Source: Bacteroidia bacterium
GTDB lineage: Bacteria; Bacteroidota; Bacteroidia; AKYH767-A; OLB10
Reading direction: 5' to 3'
Assembly: GCA_025450095.1 (NCBI GenBank)
Contig: JANWID010000067.1
Coordinates: 1 to 37,179 of the forward strand
Length of the DNA stretch: 37,179 nucleotides
Every line of letters begins with the position of its first letter. Within the stretch, counting starts at the first letter, position 1. Under the pieces are notes generated by a model. The model saw only the letters and a list, made by a program, of their open reading frames with translations, was not told the DNA's origin and did not search any database. The translations under genes were made by a program, and so were the position numbers. Below are positions 6,585 through 13,912 of this stretch, in pieces.

Positions 6585-7910
6585 TCATGATTCTTCTTTC
6601 TCGTATACCGATTCCATATGCTGAGACACATCAAGACCCATCCACTCATGTTCCGGTTGAACACGGAGTGGCATCATCAGTTGTGTCAGCTTCAAAAGTA
6701 AATAAGAGCCGCCGAATGTAAATGTAAAAACAATTATCAACCCAAGCAGGTGGTAACCAAGCAATGTGTAATCTCCGTGAATTGCTCCCCCGGTTTTCGC
6801 AAAGATAGCAGTTGCGATCATGCCGGTAATTCCGCCGATGCCATGACAGGGGAAAACATCCAGTGTATCGTCGATATCGGATTTGGATTTCCAATGTACC
6901 GCATAGTTAGAGATAATGCTTGCGATAAATCCAATAAAAATACTCGGACCATAATCAACATAACCTGCAGCGGGAGTTATAGCGACCAGTCCTACCACTG
7001 CTCCAATGCAAGCTCCAAGTGCTGATGGTTTTTTACCCCGGGCGGCATCCAGCATGATCCATGATAACATCGCGGCAGCAGATGCAAGGTTGGTATTTAC
7101 AAAAGCAAGAACTGCAAGTGAATTTGCTGCTAAAGCGGAACCGGCATTGAAACCAAACCATCCAAACCACAACAACCCCGTGCCGAGAATTACGTAAGGA
7201 ATATTTACGAGTGTATGGTTTTCATTATTCATGTGCGCGTGTCGTCTCCCCAGCACCAGGGCACCGGCAAGTGCGGCACAACCGGCAGAAATATGTACTA
7301 CAGTTCCTCCGGCAAAGTCAAGCACACCCCATTTAAACAGAAAACCTTCCGGGTGCCATGCCCAATGTGCAAGAGGACAATAAATCAGCAATGTGAACAG
7401 GCATATAAAAACAAGGTAACTCCAGAATTTAATCCGTTCAGCGAATGCGCCAATAATTAAAGCAGGAGTGATGATCGCGAACTTGAGCTGGAAAGATGCA
7501 AAAAGCACAAACGGTAATCCGCTTCCCAAATCCGGGTGAGATGCTGTACCAACCTGGTCGAACATAAAAAATGTTGCAGGATTACCAATCAGCCCTCCCA
7601 AATCATCACCGAAGGAGAGGCTGAAACCAACAACATACCAGAGGATACTAACTACACCAAGCGCAATAAATGCCTGCAGCATAGTGGAAATAATATTTTT
7701 GGGATGCACCATCCCGCCATAAAAGAACGAAAGTCCAGGAGTCATCAGCAGTACTAGTCCGGATGCTGACAGCATCCAGGCCAGGTTACCGGTATCAAAT
7801 GGGGCTTCGGATTCAGGATGTACAGCCGGATACCAGGCGGCTAATACCGATAGAATTAAAAGTATGATGAAGGCAATAAGAGGATAACGGGTGCGCGTTG
7901 TCAGGCTCAT
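6585..7910 (-). CDS. amtB: ammonium transporter (Amt/Rh family)
   Basis: A full-length 441-residue inner-membrane channel for ammonium/ammonia uptake. Eleven or so membrane segments are visible. Family signatures: DTGNLAWMLSASGLVLLMTPG near 39-59, FFYGGMV, DFAGGTVVHISAG with Asp198 and His206 (equivalents of E. coli AmtB Asp160 and His168), GFNAGSAL, and FPCHGIGGITG with His356 (equivalent of His318). The two pore histidines and the essential aspartate are all present, so it should be active. An N-terminal hydrophobic segment (about 9-26) could be a cleaved signal. Unlike many bacteria, no PII (glnB/glnK) gene is adjacent; the neighbour on the same strand is a receiver-domain protein. The start ATG 7910 faces the divergently transcribed DUF6624 gene across 154 bases. 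Confidence 0.95.
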   Translation of the reverse strand: MSLTTRTRYPLIAFIILLILSVLAAWYPAVHPESEAPFDTGNLAWMLSASGLVLLMTPGLSFFYGGMVHPKNIISTMLQAFIALGVVSILWYVVGFSLSFGDDLGGLIGNPATFFMFDQVGTASHPDLGSGLPFVLFASFQLKFAIITPALIIGAFAERIKFWSYLVFICLFTLLIYCPLAHWAWHPEGFLFKWGVLDFAGGTVVHISAGCAALAGALVLGRRHAHMNNENHTLVNIPYVILGTGLLWFGWFGFNAGSALAANSLAVLAFVNTNLASAAAMLSWIMLDAARGKKPSALGACIGAVVGLVAITPAAGYVDYGPSIFIGFIASIISNYAVHWKSKSDIDDTLDVFPCHGIGGITGMIATAIFAKTGGAIHGDYTLLGYHLLGLIIVFTFTFGGSYLLLKLTQLMMPLRVQPEHEWMGLDVSQHMESVYEKEES

Positions 7911-8031
7911 AACCGGGTAGTTGAATCGTTAGCTTGGCTGTTAAAATAAAATTCATGGCAAGCAATAATACAAATTATTCCGGTTGATGATGCAGTGTTA
8001 TAAATCATATTAGATATATCTGACTTTTTCT

Positions 8032-8039
8032 TAATTTTG
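8032..8039 (+). promoter_or_regulatory. candidate -7 promoter element (TAATTTTG)
   Basis: TAATTTTG matches the Bacteroidota -7 consensus TAnnTTTG and lies 25 bases before the ATG of the DUF6624 gene. No clear TTTG -33 box is seen at the expected distance, so this is tentative. Confidence 0.35.
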
Positions 8040-8064
8040 GTTGTGTTAAGGAATCGCATTCTAA

Positions 8065-8625
8065 ATGAAATTGTTTTTAATAGTATTTATTTTATGCTAC
8101 GGTCATTGTATATATGCACAACAGCCTGCCGATACCGTGGCGATAAAAAAGACACTTGAAATAATCCGCGAGAAGGATCAGAAAACACGGACCGGTAATG
8201 ATTCTGCTACTTTTATGTATTACATCGATAGCACCAATCTGGTCGTACTGGAATCGCTGATTTCAAAATATGGCTGGCTTGGGAAAAGTTTCGTAGGTGC
8301 CCGGGGTAATCAGACCTGCTTCCTGGTAGTACAACACGCCGACAGTGCCACGCAAGTTAAATATCTGCCGGTTATGCAGAAATCTGTGGATGAAGGTGAA
8401 TCAAACCCCGAAGATTTTGCGTTATTACAGGATCGGGTATTAATGCGGCAGGGCAAAAAACAAATTTATGGTTCCCAGGTCGTTTATGATAAACAGGGTA
8501 ACCCTGTGTTTTATCCTATAGAGGATGAAAAAAATGTGAATACACGCCGGGCGAAAATGGGATTGCAACCGATTGAAAAATATGCGGAGTATTTTGGCAT
8601 TGATTATAAATTATCAAAAGAATAG
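8065..8625 (+). CDS. DUF6624 secreted protein
   Basis: A 186-residue protein with a signal peptide (1-18, LFLIVFILCYGHCIYA, then QQP). The mature sequence carries the DUF6624 pattern: REKDQKTR, an LESLISKYGWLGKSFVG segment, FLVVQHADSATQVKYLP, ALLQDRVLMRQGKKQIYGSQ and a terminal VNTRRAKMGLQPIEKYAEYFG. The family has no established function. It is probably periplasmic. The stop lies two bases before the ATG of the following methyltransferase gene, so the two are likely co-transcribed from a promoter near 8032. Confidence 0.85.
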   Translation: MKLFLIVFILCYGHCIYAQQPADTVAIKKTLEIIREKDQKTRTGNDSATFMYYIDSTNLVVLESLISKYGWLGKSFVGARGNQTCFLVVQHADSATQVKYLPVMQKSVDEGESNPEDFALLQDRVLMRQGKKQIYGSQVVYDKQGNPVFYPIEDEKNVNTRRAKMGLQPIEKYAEYFGIDYKLSKE

Positions 8626-8627
8626 TT

Positions 8628-9236
8628 ATGAAAACAAGAAAGGAACATTGGGAAGAAGTTTACAAAAACAAAGGCCCAGGCGATGTGAGCTGGACCCAGG
8701 AATTGCCACAGACATCCCTGGATTTCATTAACAGTTTCAGTCTTGCAAAATCCGCAAGCATTATTGATATTGGAGGAGGCGATAGCAGGCTTGTTGATTA
8801 CCTGCTCGATCAGCAGTATGAAAATATTTCAGTTCTGGATATTTCCGAAAAAGCAATAGAGAAAGCGAAGCTACGCCTGGGTGAAAAAGCCGGTAAAGTG
8901 AAATGGATTGTCAGTGATGTTACCGAATTTCAGCCTGAAACAAATTACGACTGCTGGCATGACCGGGCTACTTTTCATTTTCTCACCACATTGGACGATA
9001 TCGATTCTTATCTTAAAACCGCGCGCAGGGCAGTTAATAAATTCATGGTGATCGGAACATTTTCCGAAAAGGGCCCCGATCAATGCAGCATGTTGAAAGT
9101 TCATAAATATTCTGAGCAGGAACTGCAGCATCAGCTTGAAAATGGTTTTGACAAAATAAAATGCATCACCGAAGATCATATAACGCCTTCCAATATCAAA
9201 CAGAACTTTTTATTTTGCAGTTTTATGAAAAGATGA
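8628..9236 (+). CDS. class I SAM-dependent methyltransferase
   Basis: A 202-residue cytoplasmic protein with a Rossmann methyltransferase core. Motif I is IIDIGGGDSRL (45-55), the acidic residue ending strand 2 is in ISVLDIS, motif II-like WIVSDVTEF, and the post-motif strand FMVIGTF. The N-terminus has HWEEVYKNKGPGDVSWTQ, common in small TPMT/UbiE-like methyltransferases of the Methyltransf_25/12 type; homologues often act on thiols or remain uncharacterised, so the substrate is not assigned. It is two bases downstream of the DUF6624 gene. A TATGAT-phased repeat follows at its 3' end. Confidence 0.85.
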   Translation: MKTRKEHWEEVYKNKGPGDVSWTQELPQTSLDFINSFSLAKSASIIDIGGGDSRLVDYLLDQQYENISVLDISEKAIEKAKLRLGEKAGKVKWIVSDVTEFQPETNYDCWHDRATFHFLTTLDDIDSYLKTARRAVNKFMVIGTFSEKGPDQCSMLKVHKYSEQELQHQLENGFDKIKCITEDHITPSNIKQNFLFCSFMKR

Positions 9237-9239
9237 TTG

Positions 9240-9288
9240 ATTATGATTTTTTATGATCTATTATGATAAATTAGTTATGATTTATTAT
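9240..9288. repeat. AT-rich intergenic repeat, copy C (TATGAT-phased)
   Basis: A third, shorter copy of the repeat found twice at 6335-6548. Four TATGAT motifs start at 9242, 9252, 9262 and 9276 (10, 10, 14), keeping the spacing of the other copies. The hairpin half seen in copies A and B is absent. It starts three bases after a methyltransferase stop codon. Confidence 0.8.
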
Positions 9289-9372
9289 TTGTATCATTTA
9301 GGAGTCGGTTAACCTCTAACAAATTTTGCATTAATTTTCATTGCGTCCTGTAAATAAATTTTAAACAATTGT

Positions 9373-10200
9373 ATGGAATACCTGAACTACCGTTTTGAGG
9401 ACAATGAAAAGTTTATAAACACTTTTGATGAGGCACCATTATGGAGTGCTGCTTTCGGGTTAATGCTTTTTAAGCACCTTGAATTTAAACCAGGTATGAC
9501 AGTCATTGATATTGGATCCGGTGCAGGATTTCCATTGCTGGAGCTGGCGGGCAGAATGGGGAGTACCAGTAAAATTTATGGAATCGATCCCTGGAAAACC
9601 GCTAATGCAAGAGCACGTCAAAAAATCGAAAACTATGGTTACAAAAATGTTGAGCTAATTGAAGCATCTGCCGAAAATATTCCACTGGAGGCAAATTCGA
9701 TTGACCTGGTTGTTTCTAATCTCGGCATCAATAATTTTCAAAACCCTGAGGTAGTTTTCATTGAATGCTTTCGTGTATTAAAGCCGGGTGGTAAACTAGT
9801 CCTGACCACCAATTGCAATGGGCATTGGAAATTATTTTATGATATTTTTGAAAGCACCTTGAAGCGGATCAGTAAAACGGAATATATTCCTAAGCTAACC
9901 GCACAACAGGAGCATCGTGGTAACATTCAAAGTATCTCCGCATATTTTTCAGAAAGCGGATTTAAAGTAGAGCGAATATTCGAAGATCATTTGCCAATGA
10001 ATTTTGCAAATGGAACAGCATTTTTGAATCACCATTTTGTGAAACTGGGATGGATGGCGTCCTGGCTCGAAATTTTTCCACAGAAAGAGCATCGCGAAAT
10101 ATTTTCTGAATTGGAAAAGGATTTGAATTCCCACTCCGAAAAATATAATGGATTGAAACTGAATGTTCCGATGATTTTTATGGAGGGGGGAAAAGAATAA
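9373..10200 (+). CDS. class I SAM-dependent methyltransferase (UbiE-like)
   Basis: A 275-residue protein with an intact SAM-binding core: motif I TVIDIGSGAGFPLLELA (43-59), YGIDPWK with the ribose-binding acidic residue, IEASAENIPLEANSIDLVVSN as the post-I region, and CFRVLKPGGKLVLTTN as the classic UbiE/COQ5-type strand-helix motif. The C-terminal 100 residues are a less conserved substrate part with several aromatic residues. Substrate unknown. It is separated by 136 bases, including an AT-rich repeat, from the preceding methyltransferase and is not related to it beyond the fold. ATG 9373 precedes the first conserved segment. Confidence 0.87.
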   Translation: MEYLNYRFEDNEKFINTFDEAPLWSAAFGLMLFKHLEFKPGMTVIDIGSGAGFPLLELAGRMGSTSKIYGIDPWKTANARARQKIENYGYKNVELIEASAENIPLEANSIDLVVSNLGINNFQNPEVVFIECFRVLKPGGKLVLTTNCNGHWKLFYDIFESTLKRISKTEYIPKLTAQQEHRGNIQSISAYFSESGFKVERIFEDHLPMNFANGTAFLNHHFVKLGWMASWLEIFPQKEHREIFSELEKDLNSHSEKYNGLKLNVPMIFMEGGKE

Positions 10201-10250
10201 ATATCAGCAGAATTCATCTCGTTCATTTTCTCTTAAAATCCTGTCAAATC

Positions 10251-10268
10251 CCTGCCGCCGCAGGCAGG
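10251..10268. repeat. GC-rich inverted repeat between convergent genes
   Basis: CCTGCC-GCCGCA-GGCAGG, 6-base arms, between a plus-strand methyltransferase and a minus-strand T9SS gene. A second GC-rich patch with GCC-GGTT-GGC follows near 10316. It could be a terminator remnant or a degenerate copy of a Bacteroidota CCTGCC repeat; no T tract follows. Confidence 0.5.
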
Positions 10269-10376
10269 TTGTGTTAATTTTCAACGCGACCAAAATAAAC
10301 TAAAACACTCTGCTTGCCGGTTGGCGGGGAAAAGGAACAAGATGTAATCGAAACAGGCTGAAATCAGTTTAATTAA

Positions 10377-11966
10377 TTATTCAACAAAAAATTTCGAAGT
10401 TATGGTAACATTATTATGATTTAATTCCCCTAATGTGATAAAAAGTATTTGCCCGGAATACTTGTTTAAAGATACCGATTGCTCACCCGATAATTTTTCA
10501 TAATAAATCAATCTTCTGCCAGCTACATCTGAAACTTCCAAAGTATACGGATCCTGTGCGGCAGGCTTAATAATCAATTCACCGTTTTGTTGAAGCAGTT
10601 CAAATGGGTTATGAGAGGTTTCGCTTTGAAGCCCCGTTGATACACACTCCGGAGTTCTCCAATAATTCTGATTTGAAAAAGCTATTATGGTTACCTGGGT
10701 TTCGAAATCAGTGTATGACCAGGTACCATACGTATATGTATTTACCGTTGGAAAAGTCATTGCCATGGGATGGGGAGTAAAACAGCCGTTACCCAAACCG
10801 TTTGTGTTGATTTCCGTGAGCAGCAAGTCGGGCATGTTGTTGAGCAGTGGCGGAGTATAATCCAGACCGCAAAGCAGGTTTCCTCCATGCATCATCAGAC
10901 TTTTTACTTCTCCATTTACAGTTGAGTGTTCTAATGCCCAATCCAGGTTTCCAAGGATATCAGTTTTAATCAGCAAAGGATAAAACCCGGTATAATTGGG
11001 AGTGGAATAATGATATCCGCCAATGTAAAATGAACCGTTATCATAAATCACATCGTTTATAAATTCGTTGTGGTCAGGAAGGGATGTATTGTAATCGTTG
11101 AACCATTCCAATGTACCTGCTCCCGAAATTTTAAAAAGGCAAATACTGTAATCGCCGCCAGCAGATAGATATTGTCCCGCCGCAATTACCGAACCGTCCG
11201 GCTGTGCGAATACACGCATCACTTGTCCGTAATTTGCAAACCCGTTCGACCATATTGGAGTCCCATCTGCATCAAGCTTGAATACACGAAGATCTCCGGA
11301 TACTCCTAAAAATATTTCTCCATTAGGACCTTCCGAAGCGTCGTTTCCAAACTGGTTCATTGGATATCCCAGGGCGCGTGTCCAGATTGTATCACCAGTT
11401 GCACCATTCATCTTGGCAATGAAAGGGTGGCTGTTATTACTGCTTTCATACATGTTACCAACAACCACTATATTGCTGTCGGCAGTTTCAAAAACCCGCT
11501 TCGCACCATCGGTACCGTTATAGTTTGGATTACCGAATGAGCGCCCCCAGATTACACTGTAATTGGATGAAACTTTTGCAACCAGCATATCGGATTTACA
11601 CATGCCACTGGTACAGAAAAATCCACTTCCCTCTCCGCAAACAACCAGGTTTCCATCAGTAGCAGTGACAACGGAATGGATCGATCGGAATCCGCTCTTT
11701 TGAGATGTAATAATATTTCCTGCAGGACTCATTTGCAGTAATGTTCCGTAATTGTGAACCTGTCCACCGGATACGGTTAGTGTACGTTCGCACCGTGCAG
11801 CCATCCATATATTTCCATTCAAAGTGGTTGTTCCGAAAACATAATCGAAATTACCCAGGCTTTGTGAAGTATCTATTCCCATCAGCTGCGAAATCTGAGC
11901 ATGACTGGCCGGCAGCTGTATCGATAACAGTAAACTAATTACCACCAGGGCTTTCATTGTTTTCAT
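10377..11966 (-). CDS. T9SS type A sorting domain protein, beta-propeller type
   Basis: A 529-residue secreted protein. Signal peptide at about 1-23 (ALVVISLLLSIQLPASHA). The body repeats a short blade motif: a glycine-containing strand, V-V-x-G-x, then a D/N-G-x-x-x-W turn (for example TIWTRALGYP, VIWGRSFGN, LEWFNDY, LDWALEH), as in the SBBP-type propellers common in Bacteroidota surface proteins. The tail from about residue 455 is a T9SS sorting domain, ending SKFFVE, with LEVSDVAGRRLIYYE. A second ATG three codons in is an alternative start. It is similar in design to the protein at 24061-25659. Probably a surface-exposed protein; ligand unknown. It is convergent with the methyltransferase gene and divergent from the DUF4139 gene. 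Confidence 0.87.
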   Translation of the reverse strand: MKTMKALVVISLLLSIQLPASHAQISQLMGIDTSQSLGNFDYVFGTTTLNGNIWMAARCERTLTVSGGQVHNYGTLLQMSPAGNIITSQKSGFRSIHSVVTATDGNLVVCGEGSGFFCTSGMCKSDMLVAKVSSNYSVIWGRSFGNPNYNGTDGAKRVFETADSNIVVVGNMYESSNNSHPFIAKMNGATGDTIWTRALGYPMNQFGNDASEGPNGEIFLGVSGDLRVFKLDADGTPIWSNGFANYGQVMRVFAQPDGSVIAAGQYLSAGGDYSICLFKISGAGTLEWFNDYNTSLPDHNEFINDVIYDNGSFYIGGYHYSTPNYTGFYPLLIKTDILGNLDWALEHSTVNGEVKSLMMHGGNLLCGLDYTPPLLNNMPDLLLTEINTNGLGNGCFTPHPMAMTFPTVNTYTYGTWSYTDFETQVTIIAFSNQNYWRTPECVSTGLQSETSHNPFELLQQNGELIIKPAAQDPYTLEVSDVAGRRLIYYEKLSGEQSVSLNKYSGQILFITLGELNHNNVTITSKFFVE

Positions 11967-12001
11967 GATAAATGAATGATATACGTTACCAAAGTAATAA
12001 A

Positions 12002-12119
12002 AAATCCGATAAAGAATACGGATTTACACCGATTTGTTCCAGAACGATTTTAGTGGCAAGCGCGTTAAAACGCCCTCATAAAATAAATTAATCAAAATTT
12101 ATTTGTGGAAATCGATTTC
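12002..12119. promoter_or_regulatory. divergent intergenic region with three short palindromes
   Basis: Between the divergent T9SS and DUF4139 genes: AAATCCG-n10-CGGATTT (12002-12025), GCGTT-AA-AACGC (12062-12073) and GAAATCGATTTC (12108-12119). Such symmetric sites could bind a dimeric regulator. No regulator gene is adjacent, and short palindromes can occur by chance. Confidence 0.3.
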
Positions 12120-12179
12120 ACCTGCATCTACCGGTCGCGGTTGTTCGAACTGGCCGCTCTCAACTAAAATATAAAGTAT

Positions 12180-13850
12180 ATGAAAAAAATTCTGATCGTG
12201 ATGTGTACGCTCATCACCTGTCATGCGTTTGCCGATAAGGAAAAACCGGTTAAATCGGAGGTTAAAAAAGTAACTGTCTTCACGCAGGGTGCCCAGGTTT
12301 TTCGCACAGCGGGCATCACCCTGTCGCCGGGAGTAACCAACCTCGTATTCAGTGGTATTTCACAATACATTAACCCGCAGAGTATCCAGGCTGGCGGAAA
12401 GGGAGCCTTTATAATCCTGGATCTTAAACACGAGATCAAATATCCCGAACCCCCGGTGACCGGAGAAATCAAGCTTCCTAAAGAAATTCTTAACCGGATA
12501 AAAGCAGTTGAAGATTCGCTCACAGAATCAGATTTTAAAAAAGCTGATCTGGCAGAACGGAAAAACGCACTGCTTTTGGAAAAAAATATGATCGTAAAAA
12601 ATAAGCTGGCGCAAGGTGAGGGAAAGAGCGATTCGCTCCAGATGCTGATGCAGGCGATGGAGTTTTTCCGCACCCGGTTGGCTGATATTAATAGCCGCCT
12701 GGGAAAATTGAATCGCGAAGAGCTTGCATTAAATAAGGTGCATGAACGACTGACGACAAAAATGAATGAGTTGAAAGCTTATCGCAATAGCGAAGATCCC
12801 GAAAAACATTACGAGCCATTGCACCAGGTAATTGTAACAGTGAGTGCCGACGAAGCCGTTACCGGGAATTTAGATATCAGCTACATGGTCACCCAGGCGG
12901 GATGGATACCATCTTATGATCTCCGTTCAGCGACGACTACTGCTCCGGTGCAGCTCACTTATAAAGCAAATGTCTATCAAAATACAGGAGAGGAGTGGAA
13001 TGAAGTTAACCTGAAACTGAGCACTTCAAATCCTAACAGGAATAATGTGAAGCCAACGCTTCCTGTCTGGTATGTTAATTATTATACGCAAAAACCCGAA
13101 CTGACTATACGTGGAGCAAGACCGCAATCCAATTTAAATCTTGGAACATTTTCCATGCAGGATGCCACTACAGACGACAAAAAAGTGAAAGAGCTTCCTA
13201 TTGCACAATCAGCAGCAAACTATTCTCAACTGATCGAAACCATGACCAATGTTGAATTTGAAATTAAATTACCTTATAGTATTCCTTCCGATGGAGCCGG
13301 GCATATCGTTGCGGTAAAGAATGGTGAACTGCCTGCAACGTATTGTCATTACCTTGTCCCAAAACTGGAGAGTGATGCTTTTTTACTTGCAAAAGTTACA
13401 GGGTGGGAAACGCTCAACCTGCTTCCCGGACAAGCCAATATTTTTTATGAAGGCACTTATGTCGGAAATACAGTATTGAATCCTTCTGTTATAAATGATA
13501 CGCTGGAACTCGCCCTGGGTCGGGATAACGGGATCACGGTAACGCGTACACGTTTACCGGATAAAGATAAAAGTAAACTGCTCGGGACAGATATTACCAA
13601 AACAGTTGTCTACGAGCTTAAGATGAAAAACAATAAAAGCAAAGTGATCAATCTTATAGTTGAAGACCAGATCCCTGTTTCACAAAACAAGGAAATCAAA
13701 GTGGAATTGAAAGATGATGGCAAGGCAAAGTATAATCCCGATACCGGCTTACTGAAATGGGATTTTGCTCTGGAACCTAAATCTTATAAAAGCCTGAAGT
13801 TCACTTATGCGATTACCAGCAATAAGGATATGCCGTTGAGTATGTACTGA
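12180..13850 (+). CDS. DUF4139 / mucoidy-inhibitor (MuiA) family protein
   Basis: A 556-residue secreted protein. Signal peptide 1-18 (ILIVMCTLITCHAFA). An N-terminal DUF4140 part starts at VKKVTVFTQGAQVFRTAGITL and runs to about residue 125, followed by a helical, charged coiled-coil region (about 100-200) and a C-terminal DUF4139 part starting at YMVTQAGWIPSYDLR and ending with DFALEPKSYKSLKFTYAIT. This is the domain order of the MuiA family, named for a Rhizobium mucoidy effect; molecular function is unknown. Length fits the family. The gene is flanked by divergent and convergent T9SS genes and ends at a strong hairpin, so it is probably transcribed alone. Confidence 0.88.
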   Translation: MKKILIVMCTLITCHAFADKEKPVKSEVKKVTVFTQGAQVFRTAGITLSPGVTNLVFSGISQYINPQSIQAGGKGAFIILDLKHEIKYPEPPVTGEIKLPKEILNRIKAVEDSLTESDFKKADLAERKNALLLEKNMIVKNKLAQGEGKSDSLQMLMQAMEFFRTRLADINSRLGKLNREELALNKVHERLTTKMNELKAYRNSEDPEKHYEPLHQVIVTVSADEAVTGNLDISYMVTQAGWIPSYDLRSATTTAPVQLTYKANVYQNTGEEWNEVNLKLSTSNPNRNNVKPTLPVWYVNYYTQKPELTIRGARPQSNLNLGTFSMQDATTDDKKVKELPIAQSAANYSQLIETMTNVEFEIKLPYSIPSDGAGHIVAVKNGELPATYCHYLVPKLESDAFLLAKVTGWETLNLLPGQANIFYEGTYVGNTVLNPSVINDTLELALGRDNGITVTRTRLPDKDKSKLLGTDITKTVVYELKMKNNKSKVINLIVEDQIPVSQNKEIKVELKDDGKAKYNPDTGLLKWDFALEPKSYKSLKFTYAITSNKDMPLSMY

Positions 13851-13862
13851 TGAATTTCATAT

Positions 13863-13895
13863 AACGTATCAACCGAAAACTTCGGTTGATACGTT
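13863..13895. terminator. bidirectional hairpin terminator
   Basis: A perfect 15-base inverted repeat (arms AACGTATCAACCGAA and TTCGGTTGATACGTT, loop AAC), extendable by one T-A pair (13862/13896). It sits 12 bases after the DUF4139 stop and 17 bases before the stop of the convergent T9SS gene, the usual place for a shared terminator. No long T tract follows on either strand. Confidence 0.8.
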
Positions 13896-13912
13896 AATAA
13901 TATCTGGTTGAA

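Noticed and set aside
7010..7060. CCCCGGGCGG inside amtB as another REP copy
   Set aside because: Only the CCCGGGC core is shared; no arm or loop symmetry exists, and it lies within a coding region.
7006..7757. Several plus-strand frames opposite amtB
   Set aside because: They are shadow frames of a strongly conserved transporter gene.
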